Shown: one piece after another, positions 7,993-16,134 of the stretch
How positions within the stretch are numbered: the first letter of the stretch is position 1
How the letters are laid out: each line of letters begins with the position of its first letter
Made by a program: the position numbers and the translations under genes
Source: a virus
Strand: one strand, 5' to 3'
Virus record (IMG/VR): IMGVR_UViG_3300035034_001548
Coordinates: 1-32,576 of that record
Length of the DNA: 32,576 bases
The notes under the pieces: generated by a model
Told to the model about the DNA's origin: nothing
Database searches by the model: none
What the model saw: the letters and a program-made list of their open reading frames with translations, nothing else

Positions 7993-8730
7993 ATGTCAGA
8001 CGGTAAAATTAAAAAGGAAACTAGAACCCATCTCAAGAATGAAATCGAGTCTCTATTAAGCACAATTAACTCTCAGCCTAATGAGGATCTATTAATTGAT
8101 AATGAATTAGCGGAAGAAACTAGAGCGCCAAGTCCATATGACTTTGAGAAGATGAGTGATGAATATACTGTTAAAGCAAAAGCTATAACTGATTCACTAT
8201 TTAAGAATTTCGTAGATATTGGAATTTTTGAGAAAAATGATTATGCTCGACATAAGAAGGAGCTAGATACAATTAATATATCTAACTTATTTTTCCAATT
8301 AAGAACTCTTAAGATAACAATCATGAAAGTCATGGAAGAGATTGCATCTGGTAATACTCATCCTAGGTTACTTGAAGTAATGGGACAATTACAAGATAAA
8401 ATGGCAAATATCACAAAGATGCAGGCAAACTATGTTCTATTTCTTGAAGATACATATAAGAAGCTTAATAGTGAGGCTCCTGCTAATCCAGATAGTACAC
8501 AAGTCGACTCTGCACCGGGAGAAGGACAATTTTTTGTTTCTGTTGGAACTAAAAATATAATAGACAATTTGCCTGAAGTAGAAGTTACTGACGAAGACTT
8601 AATTATAAAAGATGACAGTTTAATATCTCCATCTAATAAATCAGAATTGCTTAAAAATATAGATGAGGATATTACGATTGACGACGATGAAGGAGATGAT
8701 GAGTTTATTAATCTTGATGAAATAATTTAA
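7993..8730 (+). CDS. Terminase small subunit, T4 gp16-like
   Basis: 245 residues, placed five bases before the large terminase gene. The central part holds 'VMEEIASGNTHPRLLEVMGQLQDKMANITKMQANYVLFLED' (about 115-155), which matches the 'hPRxxEVxGQLxK' pattern with helical coiled-coil continuation found in gp16-type small terminases of T4-like phages. Those proteins form rings that recognise the packaging site and stimulate the gp17 ATPase. The N-terminal 40 residues and the C-terminal 70 residues are acidic and probably disordered (IDDDEGDDEFINLDEII). The length is above that of T4 gp16 because of the acidic tail. Position next to gp17 and the conserved core make the call fairly secure. Confidence 0.75.
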   Translation: MSDGKIKKETRTHLKNEIESLLSTINSQPNEDLLIDNELAEETRAPSPYDFEKMSDEYTVKAKAITDSLFKNFVDIGIFEKNDYARHKKELDTINISNLFFQLRTLKITIMKVMEEIASGNTHPRLLEVMGQLQDKMANITKMQANYVLFLEDTYKKLNSEAPANPDSTQVDSAPGEGQFFVSVGTKNIIDNLPEVEVTDEDLIIKDDSLISPSNKSELLKNIDEDITIDDDEGDDEFINLDEII

Positions 8731-8734
8731 CAGT

Positions 8735-10705
8735 ATGAAGGATATAATGTCAGGAAGCGGGAGTTTTTCATCCATCAAGGTATCAGCAATCGGAGATGGA
8801 GAAAGTAACTATATATGGACTACTGAGAAAGTAGAAAAATTAGTTGATGATATCAATAATGGTATTGAAGACATTAGAAAACTAAAGAGTTCTCCATTTA
8901 AAGACAATGATATTAATCTTAAACGTGACAAACTACCATTTGAATATACGAACGACGAAGTAAATGAGCTTGCAAGATGTAAATCAAGCCTTCTTTATTT
9001 TGTAATCAATTATTGTATCATACAGACTCACGACGGTAGAATGTTAGTTAGAGACATCGGAGGATTAAGAGATTTCCAAGAACAAATACTGCACACATAC
9101 GACAATAATAATTTAAACATATTAATGGCAAGTCGTCAAACAGGTAAAACCGTTACTTCAGCTTTATATATGTTATGGTTCCTATTATTTCATCCTGAAA
9201 AAACTGCTTTATGTGTAGCTGATAACTTTACGACGACGAAGGAACTTATTGAGAAATTTAAAATTGCATTAGAAGGTTTACCATTTTATATGAAACCTGG
9301 AATAGAAACAATTAACTCAAGTAATGTAAGATTTGATTCAAAATCTAGACTAGTTGGTCGTACAACCACTAAGAAATCAGGTATTGGTCTTACAGTTAAC
9401 TTATTATATGTGGATGAGTTTGCCCATATTAATGAATCAAACCTTGATGAGTTTTATAGAGCAATTTTCCCTACTGTTACTGCCGATCCAAATGGTAAGA
9501 TTATTTTAACATCTACTCCAAACGGTAAGAATAAGTTCTGGGAGATATGGAAAGATGCAGTTGATGGTAAATCAAGATATATTCCATTAAGAGTAGATTG
9601 GTGGCAGGTACCAGGACGTGGAGATGCTTGGAAAAAAGAAGTTATTGCCGATTTAGGTTCTGTAGAAGATTTCAACCAAGAATACGGATTACAGTTCTTC
9701 TCTTCTGATAAATTGTTATTAAATTCTCGAGATCTTAAAAGACTCGAAGTAATCAAGAAATCTTACGAGCAAACAAATCTAGTTTTAGAAGAAGATCTCG
9801 CTCATATAAATGAGTATTTATACTTCCATAAGAATTATTCTAATAGAACGGTAGATGATTTTAGATCAGATCAAGCTAACTACGTATTTAGTATAGATAC
9901 GGCAGATGGTATAGGTGCAGATTATTCTGTTCTTAATATTTATAAAGTAGTAAGTATGCCTATAAAAGAGCTTATGAAAAAGAAAGAAATAGTTAAAAAT
10001 GAAATGGACGCAATATCTATCGTCCAAGTGGGCTACTTAAGAAGTAATCAATTGGACATTGGAGAGTTTGCTATCGCATGTGAGCATATAATATATAATA
10101 TATTCAACACTGATCAAACTAGAATAATAATAGAGCTTAATCACAAGGGTGATATTATATTAGAGTATCTTAAGGAAAATAATGATTATTGGCCAGGACA
10201 AATCGTTCATACTAAGCATACACAGGCAGCAATTAACTTTAAGCCTGGATTGCGACTAGGTCCTTCAAATAAGATTAAGTATTGTGAAAAATTCAAATAT
10301 TTAGTTACGATTAATAGAATAATTCCAAATGATGAATTTACAATTACTGAACTTCAATCGTTTGGTAGATCAAAGGGCGGAATTTATAGAGGACAAAATG
10401 GAAACGATGATTTAGCAATGACATCAGTTAACATGTCATCATTATTTGAATCTTCTCAATTCTGGGACATAGCAATTGAAACATTTGAAAGACAATCACC
10501 TGAATATGTGAAACAGTTAGAAGAGGATATTTTTAGCATTCATAGAACAGGAAAGAAATCTGCATATGATTTTGATGAATTGAAAAGAATGAATGCTAGA
10601 CAGGACGGTGGAGGTCAAAATCGTAAGGATATAAAAGTTGACGTATTTAATACAGAGTCACTATCTCACATGAAAAGTTTACAGGATAAATTTTTTAAAT
10701 CTTAA
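8735..10705 (+). CDS. Terminase large subunit, T4 gp17-like (packaging ATPase and nuclease)
   Basis: 656 residues, the usual size for gp17-like proteins. ATPase domain: Walker A SRQTGKT (133-139), Walker B LLYVDE (223-228) with the catalytic Glu, and the coupling motif LTSTPNG (258-264). RNase-H-like nuclease domain: FSIDTADGIGADYS (385-398, first catalytic Asp at 388), IIIELN (464-469, Glu467) and QNGNDDLAMT (554-563, Asp558/559) supply the expected acidic triad. It pumps DNA into the prohead at the portal and cuts the concatemer. All key residues appear present, so the enzyme should be active. The start used is the ATG four bases after the upstream stop; an internal ATG at codon 5 is an alternative. 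This is the best phylogenetic marker in the window. Confidence 0.95.
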   Translation: MKDIMSGSGSFSSIKVSAIGDGESNYIWTTEKVEKLVDDINNGIEDIRKLKSSPFKDNDINLKRDKLPFEYTNDEVNELARCKSSLLYFVINYCIIQTHDGRMLVRDIGGLRDFQEQILHTYDNNNLNILMASRQTGKTVTSALYMLWFLLFHPEKTALCVADNFTTTKELIEKFKIALEGLPFYMKPGIETINSSNVRFDSKSRLVGRTTTKKSGIGLTVNLLYVDEFAHINESNLDEFYRAIFPTVTADPNGKIILTSTPNGKNKFWEIWKDAVDGKSRYIPLRVDWWQVPGRGDAWKKEVIADLGSVEDFNQEYGLQFFSSDKLLLNSRDLKRLEVIKKSYEQTNLVLEEDLAHINEYLYFHKNYSNRTVDDFRSDQANYVFSIDTADGIGADYSVLNIYKVVSMPIKELMKKKEIVKNEMDAISIVQVGYLRSNQLDIGEFAIACEHIIYNIFNTDQTRIIIELNHKGDIILEYLKENNDYWPGQIVHTKHTQAAINFKPGLRLGPSNKIKYCEKFKYLVTINRIIPNDEFTITELQSFGRSKGGIYRGQNGNDDLAMTSVNMSSLFESSQFWDIAIETFERQSPEYVKQLEEDIFSIHRTGKKSAYDFDELKRMNARQDGGGQNRKDIKVDVFNTESLSHMKSLQDKFFKS

Positions 10706-10716
10706 TTTCAAAGTGG

Positions 10717-10722
10717 TATAAT
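10717..10722 (+). promoter_or_regulatory. Host-like -10 box upstream of the sigma-factor operon
   Basis: TATAAT within GTGGTATAATATAT, 33 bases before the ATG at 10755. It is unlike the ATAAATA boxes elsewhere. No convincing TTGACA or TTG -35 element is visible at the right distance. It suggests that the sigma operon is read by a different, possibly host, polymerase form earlier in infection. Confidence 0.4.
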
Positions 10723-10754
10723 ATATCTGTACGAATATTGCTAATAGCGACTAT

Positions 10755-11060
10755 ATGAGAAAATTACAATTTACTGGTGACGCTACCATAGAGGAGATAT
10801 ATGAGATACATAAAAGCGAAATTTACAACAACGTATTAGAATTAATTGAAAAAAATTACCGTAACGACGAAATATATGAAATCGATGTGGTAAAAATATC
10901 TACAGAATCAAAAGATCATGTAATTACTCTTACAAGAGATAAGTTTATTGCTAGTTTGAACCGATGCATTGCCTTCTTTGAAAAATTGGAGGAATACGAA
11001 AAATGCCAAGTTTGCGTAAACATGATCGATGAAATTAAAAACAAAAAACAACTAGCGTAA
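10755..11060 (+). CDS. Small helical protein cotranscribed with the sigma factor
   Basis: 101 residues, unrecognised with certainty. The C-terminal half, ASLNRCIAFFEKLEEYEKCQVCVNMIDEI, follows a helix-pair pattern common in small phage proteins ('ALxFFExxEEYEKCAxxxxxI'), and the N-terminal half is mixed alpha/beta with acidic stretches. The gene ends directly before the ATG of the sigma factor with no spacer, so the two are likely coupled. In T4 the late sigma (gp55) works with a small coactivator (gp33) that links the polymerase flap to the sliding clamp. This ORF is a positional candidate for such a partner, but I see no sequence proof. No membrane segment or Zn site is evident; its three cysteines do not form a clear motif. 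Confidence 0.65.
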   Translation: MRKLQFTGDATIEEIYEIHKSEIYNNVLELIEKNYRNDEIYEIDVVKISTESKDHVITLTRDKFIASLNRCIAFFEKLEEYEKCQVCVNMIDEIKNKKQLA

Positions 11061-11699
11061 ATGGGATTTGAAGAAACTAACAAAATTATTAATGAAAGAA
11101 TTCAGGAAATAGCACAAAAATTTGCAGATAACTCAATAACAGAACGTGAGAGAAATGAGCTTGCGTCATTGATATATCCTAAATTAAGATATCACATCTG
11201 GAAATTCTGTATGAATAATACAGATACGGATGAGGCATTGCAATGGACTCTTAAAAAGATATTTAATAATGTTGCAAAATTTGACTTTGAGAAAGGTAGA
11301 TTTACAACATGGATTTATACTATAGCGAGAAATGAGACTTTATATTATTTACATATGAAGAAAAGAAACTCGTTTGGTACATTTGAAGGAATAACCGATA
11401 ATACAGATGTTGGAGGATATTCTGAAGTAGATAACTTTGATGATTTCGAGGAAAACCTAGATTCATTATATGATATTACTGTTGCAGAAATATATGGAAT
11501 TGAAGATTCTCTATTGAAAAACATAGCAGTCGATAAGATGCTTAAAAAACAGAAAGTAAAGAACATTGCGTATAAGTATAGTATCAATGAGAATACTGTA
11601 AAGACAAAGCTTAGAAAAATACGAACAGATATTAAAAGTAAAGTTCTAGAAAAAAATCCCCACTTCAGGGAAACATTAAATCACATTTTTGACATATGA
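11061..11699 (+). CDS. Phage sigma factor, ECF-like (region 2 and region 4)
   Basis: 212 residues. Region 2 spans about 36-102, with the core-binding and -10 recognition helix '[20 protein letters not shown]' (73-92) followed by basic KKR (100-102). Region 4 has a helix-turn-helix at about 166-192 ([20 protein letters not shown]). The acidic linker between them (118-140) is longer than in typical ECF sigmas. It should redirect host RNA polymerase, and the ATAAATA boxes in this window are the natural targets. T4 gp55, the classical late sigma, lacks a standard region 4, so this protein is architecturally closer to ECF factors. The stop codon overlaps the next start (ATGA), which implies translational coupling. 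The call is secure; its role as the late sigma is inference. Confidence 0.85.
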   Translation: MGFEETNKIINERIQEIAQKFADNSITERERNELASLIYPKLRYHIWKFCMNNTDTDEALQWTLKKIFNNVAKFDFEKGRFTTWIYTIARNETLYYLHMKKRNSFGTFEGITDNTDVGGYSEVDNFDDFEENLDSLYDITVAEIYGIEDSLLKNIAVDKMLKKQKVKNIAYKYSINENTVKTKLRKIRTDIKSKVLEKNPHFRETLNHIFDI

Positions 11700-12169
11700 A
11701 ATTGAACGACTACATTTACCCAAATAGAGTGTATAAGTCACTCAAACTTGCGTTAAAAGACAGAATATATGCAGCAAAATATGCTAGCATATTAAATGAC
11801 TTAGAACGAGAAGAGAAACTTCAAAGGATCGGATTTAGAAAAGACGGAAACAAGTTATTTTTTGGCGTTAATTTAAACCCTGAATTATTAATGTATACTG
11901 AGGATTCTAAAGAATCAGTTGAATTAAAATTCGTAGCTGAGGCTACTAAAAAATATACAGACTTTTTGCAAAACGAAGGAATCCTAGATTCAATCAAAGC
12001 CGATTACGAAAGAGTATTCACAGAAGATTTTTATGGATATATTGTACAGATATCATATGACTATAAAAACTACGTACCTAAGAAATTTAAATATGATATT
12101 GGGTATTTTATTGGATTATCAGCAATTGTACTCGGAGGCATTGTAATCACATTAGTCAGTATATTTTAA
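11696..12169 (+). CDS. C-terminally anchored membrane protein coupled to the sigma gene
   Basis: 157 residues, unrecognised. The cytoplasmic-looking part (1-130) is charged and mixed alpha/beta, with [40 protein letters not shown] at the start. A single hydrophobic segment near the C-terminus (about 134-156, [21 protein letters not shown]) would leave almost nothing outside, making it a tail-anchored protein. The start overlaps the sigma stop as ATGA. An anchored protein made stoichiometrically with a sigma factor invites comparison with membrane anti-sigma factors, but no known anti-sigma domain (ZAS/RskA type) is seen, so this is only a hypothesis. Confidence 0.6.
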   Translation: MKLNDYIYPNRVYKSLKLALKDRIYAAKYASILNDLEREEKLQRIGFRKDGNKLFFGVNLNPELLMYTEDSKESVELKFVAEATKKYTDFLQNEGILDSIKADYERVFTEDFYGYIVQISYDYKNYVPKKFKYDIGYFIGLSAIVLGGIVITLVSIF

Positions 12170-12174
12170 TATCT

Positions 12175-12197
12175 GATAAATAAATAATAAAAATAAA
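12175..12197 (+). promoter_or_regulatory. Late-type promoter box (overlapping ATAAATA cores)
   Basis: The run from 12175 to 12197 holds overlapping ATAAATA cores (12176-12182, 12180-12186) and a third AATAAAT copy near 12192. It ends four bases before the ATG at 12201 and separates the sigma operon from the following structural genes. Confidence 0.6.
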
Positions 12198-12200
12198 TAC

Positions 12201-12530
12201 ATGTATATGAAAGAATTTTTAATAAAATATAAGGTTCACATACTTGTTACGATATTAGCAATAGTATTTCTTAGATCATGTGCAAAATCTAGAAGCATCA
12301 ATCGCCTTGAAAAAGCAAAAGTAGAATGTACTAATTCAATTGATAGTTTAAACATCGTGATTTCTATAAAGGATGCTAGATTAGATTCTATTCCTGAGAT
12401 ACTAAAACTCGAGAAACTATCAATATATTTGTCGCTTGATGATACAATATCAAGAGTAGACCGAACTCCACAATTAATGGGATTCCATGCGTTAATTAAG
12501 GATAAAATAAAAGATATCCATAATGATTAA
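12201..12530 (+). CDS. Small single-TM protein with juxtamembrane Cys (possible spanin-type)
   Basis: 109 residues, starting MYMKEF (a second ATG at 12207 is also possible). A single hydrophobic helix (about 12-24, VHILVTILAIVFL) is followed by RSC, giving a lipobox-like L-R-S-C27. The next 80 residues are charged and helical with coiled-coil character. The arrangement (short basic N-terminus, TM or lipid anchor, Cys, coiled coil) is repeated in the protein at 18077-18859. Such an architecture occurs in spanins, which fuse inner and outer membranes at lysis, but also in many uncharacterised phage envelope proteins. The stop codon region overlaps the next start by eight bases. Confidence 0.6.
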   Translation: MYMKEFLIKYKVHILVTILAIVFLRSCAKSRSINRLEKAKVECTNSIDSLNIVISIKDARLDSIPEILKLEKLSIYLSLDDTISRVDRTPQLMGFHALIKDKIKDIHND

Positions 12531-13398
12531 GTGGATAAAAGAAAATAGAGATGCAATAATACGTAATTCATTTTTACTTCCAATTTTATTGGTTGTAATT
12601 ATGTCAATTAGTCATGTTGTAAGTTGGTATGATTTAGGTAATCCGATATCATGGGCAATTTACCTATCTGTTGCTATTGAAATATTTGCACTTGCATCTG
12701 TATCTGCATCATCTATTAAAATGAAACGTGGATCAATATGGTTCTTATTTGGATTAGTTACATTAATTCAAATAATTGGTAATATATTCTATGAATTTAA
12801 TGATATAAATCCAATAGGTGAAAACTTTGTAGCTTGGATGGAACTTATTAATCCTCTATTTGAAGATTGGGAAGTTCTTGACCATAGACGATTTCTAGCA
12901 ACGATACAAGGTGGTACATTACCATTAATGTCGCTTACTGCGCTTCACTTCTATATTAAATTTAATGATCTTAGAACTACGGAAGACGCACCTGATAACA
13001 ATACTAAATCTGATGATGAAATTATCGCAGAAGGAGAAAAATTAAAAGCTAAAAAGGCATTGGATAGAGCTTCTAGAATGAGCGAAGAGCGTGAAGCTGA
13101 TGTAGATGATGAGGAAGAGCCAACTGCTCTTGCATTCACTCAAAATGAAGAACAACAACTAAGAGAATCAAAAATTGATAGGGCGGCTGAAATAGATGCT
13201 AGAATCGATGAAGAACTTAAAAGAGCAGCAACTGACGATAGTCCAAAGGTTAATCTAGAGGACGTTCATACTAAAGCTGATATAGATAAAGATGTCCACG
13301 ATTCTCGTGGAAATACACCTATCTATTCAAAACAAATAGACCCTAATACTGGTAAATTTGTTCATAAAAAAATAGACCAGAATTATGGCGATTCCTAA
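12523..13398 (+). CDS. Multi-pass inner-membrane protein with long charged tail
   Basis: 291 residues, unrecognised. About four hydrophobic segments are visible: 16-33 (SFLLPILLVVIMSISHVV), 41-62 (PISWAIYLSVAIEIFALASVSA), 71-88 (SIWFLFGLVTLIQIIGNI) and about 124-146 (LATIQGGTLPLMSLTALHFYI). After residue 148 the chain is hydrophilic, with alternating acidic and basic helical segments (KKALDRASRMSEEREADVDDEEEP) and a likely disordered end. The size and topology exceed those of standard holins. It overlaps the preceding small TM gene by eight bases and the next gene by 14 bases, so all three are coupled. It may be a membrane component acting at entry, superinfection exclusion or lysis; the sequence does not choose between these. 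Confidence 0.65.
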   Translation: MIKWIKENRDAIIRNSFLLPILLVVIMSISHVVSWYDLGNPISWAIYLSVAIEIFALASVSASSIKMKRGSIWFLFGLVTLIQIIGNIFYEFNDINPIGENFVAWMELINPLFEDWEVLDHRRFLATIQGGTLPLMSLTALHFYIKFNDLRTTEDAPDNNTKSDDEIIAEGEKLKAKKALDRASRMSEEREADVDDEEEPTALAFTQNEEQQLRESKIDRAAEIDARIDEELKRAATDDSPKVNLEDVHTKADIDKDVHDSRGNTPIYSKQIDPNTGKFVHKKIDQNYGDS

Positions 13399-13924
13399 AT
13401 TAGACAAAATATGTTATAACCCAGCATCAGATGTTACACCAATATTACAATTATTTGATGATAAATGTTTTAAAATAGTAGAAAAAGCAAAAGCTGAAAG
13501 TGCATTTTGCTTAGATGATTTTGCTTTTCCAGTAGATGGAAAATCTTGTATCTCTTTAGAAGGAGAAATGGATGGTGGAGAATTAATGCTGTTTGATAAT
13601 CAAATATTAACTGCTGGATCTCCAGTGTTAGATTTAAAATCTGACGCAATTTATGTAAGGGGAATAATGGTTAAAGTAAAATATCCAGAAGATGACTCTA
13701 ACGGAGACGAAATAGACATAACAGACAAAAATGTAGAAATATGGATAGAGGATGCAGAGACTTTAGATTATAAAGAGCATCCATTGTACAATTTATTTGT
13801 AATGTTTACTAATCCTAAGTCAAATGACCCACGTCATCTGATAAATAGAATAAAGATAGTTAATCCGAATCCACTGTATTCAGTTTCGATTACGGCATTA
13901 ATAGTCTACGGAAAAGTAAAATAA
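13385..13924 (+). CDS. Probable virion structural protein, unknown family
   Basis: 179 residues, unrecognised. The sequence looks beta-rich with several acidic loops (YPEDDSNGDEIDITDKNVEIWIEDAETLDY), an N-terminal ICYNPASDVTPILQLFDD, and a C-terminal edge IVNPNPLYSVSITALIVYGKVK typical of beta-sandwich domains in phage tail or neck proteins. There is no signal peptide, TM segment or catalytic motif. The start overlaps the membrane gene by 14 bases and the next gene begins after nine bases, so it is in a tightly packed structural operon. A role in neck, tail completion or baseplate is inferred from position only. Confidence 0.6.
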   Translation: MAIPKLDKICYNPASDVTPILQLFDDKCFKIVEKAKAESAFCLDDFAFPVDGKSCISLEGEMDGGELMLFDNQILTAGSPVLDLKSDAIYVRGIMVKVKYPEDDSNGDEIDITDKNVEIWIEDAETLDYKEHPLYNLFVMFTNPKSNDPRHLINRIKIVNPNPLYSVSITALIVYGKVK

Positions 13925-13933
13925 TAATATACA

Positions 13934-14353
13934 ATGAACGATTTTGCAACAGAATTAATTGAACTTCATAACGCAGCTTCTGCATCTCCAGAATTGTCGT
14001 ATAAGCCAATTTATATCGTAACTGATAAAAGACAAGTCGATGCTAATAAAACAACATTAAAGTATCTTCAAGTAGGTGGACCAACTGCAGATGATAAAAT
14101 TGGTAATGCTCTTGGAGCAATATTCAAAGTAGAATTTGTAGATATTCTTGGAATTGCTGGAGACTCTATTAAAATATGGGGTATTCATAATAGTGATACT
14201 ACCGCGGTAGTTTATCCAAAAACATATCTAGAAGGTAAAACTCTAAATGTAGTTTTAGATAAATTTGAATTCACAGATGCAGCTGGAACACCAGTAGCAG
14301 GTGGAGATTATACAATAATAGGACATAGAAAGAATACACAACCATTACTATAA
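13934..14353 (+). CDS. Probable virion structural protein, unknown family
   Basis: 139 residues, unrecognised. The N-terminal helix (NDFATELIELHNAASAS) is followed by beta-strands with conserved-looking glycine turns (YLQVGGPTADDKIGNALGAIFKVEFVDILG). A further strand pattern runs to VAGGDYTIIGHRKNTQPLL at the C-terminus. No membrane segment or enzyme motif is present. The stop codon overlaps the start of the next gene by one base (TAATG). Its size and composition fit a small tail-tube, collar or head-decoration protein, but I cannot tell which. Confidence 0.6.
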   Translation: MNDFATELIELHNAASASPELSYKPIYIVTDKRQVDANKTTLKYLQVGGPTADDKIGNALGAIFKVEFVDILGIAGDSIKIWGIHNSDTTAVVYPKTYLEGKTLNVVLDKFEFTDAAGTPVAGGDYTIIGHRKNTQPLL

Positions 14354-14817
14354 TGAGTAAGTTAAACGAAGTTAAAGGATTTAATATGTTTCAGCAAAGA
14401 GACAAAATGGCAGGGTTACCTTTCACAGGTAGATCTGGCGATTTTAACTTTGTAACTGGACGTAGTCAATTTACTCCTGGTATTTCGATTAAACAACTTC
14501 CACTTAGTGACCTATCATTACCAACCGACGTGGGAATATCAGAATTCCAATCTAACGTAAATGTAATTAAACATTATTTTAGACCAGGAATGAGAGTTAG
14601 AGGATTACTAGTTAATTCTAAAATTGGATCTAAAAAGGGTAGAATAGTTATTGGAAAACTTGAAAAGATTGATGTAAATAGGCGTAATCATACAATAAAA
14701 GTTTATATCAAAGATCCTGAAACATTAGAAACTCAAGAGATATACATTGACTCTCTAGAAAGACTATATGAGCATAAATACCGAGCATTCAGTTTCTCAG
14801 AGTTCATAGGATCATAA
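14353..14817 (+). CDS. Small basic protein, unknown family
   Basis: 154 residues, unrecognised. A flexible, glycine- and phenylalanine-rich N-terminus (GFNMFQQRDKMAGLPFTGRSGDFNF) precedes a beta-barrel-like part from about residue 72, with RPGMRVRGLLVNSKIGSKKGRIVIGKLEKIDVNRR. This resembles SH3/KOW-like small barrels in strand pattern and basic charge. It overlaps the previous stop by one base and is the last gene before a hairpin terminator. The structural role is presumed from its neighbours. Confidence 0.55.
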   Translation: MSKLNEVKGFNMFQQRDKMAGLPFTGRSGDFNFVTGRSQFTPGISIKQLPLSDLSLPTDVGISEFQSNVNVIKHYFRPGMRVRGLLVNSKIGSKKGRIVIGKLEKIDVNRRNHTIKVYIKDPETLETQEIYIDSLERLYEHKYRAFSFSEFIGS

Positions 14818-14820
14818 ATC

Positions 14821-14835
14821 AATAAATAATATTAA
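14821..14835 (+). promoter_or_regulatory. Late-type promoter box placed immediately before a terminator hairpin
   Basis: AATAAATAATATTAA matches the recurrent box but lies only four bases before a strong hairpin with T-run. A transcript starting six bases after the core would contain the hairpin in its leader, before the ATG at 14904. Confidence 0.45.
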
Positions 14836-14838
14836 TAG

Positions 14839-14876
14839 AAAGCTGCAGTTTCTAAAACTAGCAGCTTCTTTTTTTA
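14839..14876 (+). terminator. Rho-independent terminator (possibly an attenuator)
   Basis: Arms AAGCTGC and GCAGCTT with a further inner AGTTT/AAACT pairing form a long stem, followed by TTCTTTTTTT. It lies between the gene ending at 14817 and the gp26-like gene starting at 14904. Confidence 0.8.
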
Positions 14877-14903
14877 TATAAGATAAAAAAATCTATTTTT
14901 ATT

Positions 14904-15908
14904 ATGGATGATAATCAAAATGACGAACTAGCTAGGTTAGATCAGATGGATGCTGAAGGAGGAGTTAATAAGCCAGTTTCAGAAGCAGAAGAAGTCGTAG
15001 AAAAATCAGAACCAGTTAAATCACTAGGCAAAGCTAGAAGCTATGAAGAACGTGAACATACACTATCAGCAGTCGAAGATTCTCCGTGGAAACTTATAAA
15101 TTTGGAATTACTTCCTTCTCGTGGAATGTTCTATCCTCATGATTCAGAGCTAATGATCAAATCTGCAACTGGTCGAGAAATTAGACATTGGTCTACTATG
15201 GATGAACATGATCCAATTGACGTAAGAGAGAAAATAAACTTTGTGCTAAATAAATGTGCTAAATTTAAAGTTAGAGGAAATCCTAGACTTATGAACTTTA
15301 GTGAATTTTCAGATGCAGATAAATACCACATATTATTTAGAATATACGAATTGACATTTCCTAATCAGGAAAATAAATTGATGGCTAAATTAAGATGCGC
15401 TAATGGAAAATGTAAACATGTAAATAAACTTCAAGTAACAAGTAAAAATCTATTAGGATTTGAAATACCTGAGGATATTTACAAATACTATAATCCTGAT
15501 GAAAAATGTTTTGTTGTCCCTTCTCCTAAATTAGATGAAACTCTTAGATTTTATTTACCAACATCAGGAACGATGGATAAATTTAGAGAAAAAAGGAAAG
15601 AGGAAGAAAAATCAGGAATTGAAATTGATAAGGCGTTCTATAATGTTGGACCATATCTAATACAGGACTTTAAACAGTTAAATCGAGTATCATTATCTAA
15701 ATTGAAACAAGAAACATTCGGATGGAACGATCGTAAATTTACAATTATCCATAAGTTTACCGAGATGTTACGAAAAGCAGCGGTAAATAGGGCGACTGGT
15801 GTATGTGAAAAATGTAAGTCCAGATTGGAGAGCTCGATTTTTTTGGGAGGAAGCTTCACTGTCAAAGATATTTTCATTGTTTCAACTGGACTTGATGAAC
15901 TTATTTGA
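14904..15908 (+). CDS. Baseplate hub-type protein, T4 gp26-like, with a Cys4 metal site
   Basis: 334 residues. After an acidic, disordered N-terminus (1-60), residues 69-78 read LLPSRGMFYP, the hallmark 'LPSxGxFYP' of T4 gp26-type baseplate and related tail proteins, followed by a helical region. Two cysteine pairs, CANGKC (165-170) and CEKC (301-304), probably form one zinc site, as in several phage gp26 homologues. The C-terminus SIFLGGSFTVKDIF is beta-like. Family role: assembly of the central baseplate hub. It is longer than T4 gp26 (208 residues) because of the N-terminal tail and an insertion. A small ORF overlaps its 3' end, an arrangement known for these genes. Family assignment rests on motifs, with moderate confidence. 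Confidence 0.6.
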   Translation: MDDNQNDELARLDQMDAEGGVNKPVSEAEEVVEKSEPVKSLGKARSYEEREHTLSAVEDSPWKLINLELLPSRGMFYPHDSELMIKSATGREIRHWSTMDEHDPIDVREKINFVLNKCAKFKVRGNPRLMNFSEFSDADKYHILFRIYELTFPNQENKLMAKLRCANGKCKHVNKLQVTSKNLLGFEIPEDIYKYYNPDEKCFVVPSPKLDETLRFYLPTSGTMDKFREKRKEEEKSGIEIDKAFYNVGPYLIQDFKQLNRVSLSKLKQETFGWNDRKFTIIHKFTEMLRKAAVNRATGVCEKCKSRLESSIFLGGSFTVKDIFIVSTGLDELI

Positions 15909-16110
15909 GCTTAATGCTCGATTAGCGGTGAAGCTTAACCAAAGCTTTGATACATTATACGATTTAGAATATATGGAATATTCTCTACTCTTAAATATCA
16001 TAAATAAGGATATTGAGGAAGAAAATGATAGAATTTCTGAGATTGAAAGACAGAAGGAAGATAATAACTCTCCGTTGAAAGTAAACTTGCCTTCTCATTT
16101 GAAATCCTAA
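15895..16110 (+). CDS. Small tail/baseplate assembly chaperone-like protein
   Basis: 71 residues from the ATG at 15895. The frame is open from 15799, but the later start leaves a natural 14-base overlap with the gp26-like gene. The sequence MNLFELNARLAVKLNQSFDTLYDLEYMEYSLLL follows a pattern seen in short proteins encoded right after gp26-like or tail-tube genes, where an N-terminal helix is followed by a 'Y-ME-YxLL' motif and a charged helix with a disordered end (KVNLPSHLKS). Such products are usually regarded as tail-assembly chaperones. The assignment is by position and pattern. Confidence 0.55.
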   Translation: MNLFELNARLAVKLNQSFDTLYDLEYMEYSLLLNIINKDIEEENDRISEIERQKEDNNSPLKVNLPSHLKS

Positions 16111-16123
16111 TAAATAATAAAAA
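16108..16123 (+). promoter_or_regulatory. Late-type promoter box overlapping a stop codon
   Basis: TAATAAATAATAAAAA starts in the stop codon of the chaperone-like gene. With a start site about six bases beyond the core the leader before the TTG at 16135 would be about 13 bases. A decoy ATG lies at 16124. Confidence 0.55.
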
Positions 16124-16134
16124 ATGACAAATCA

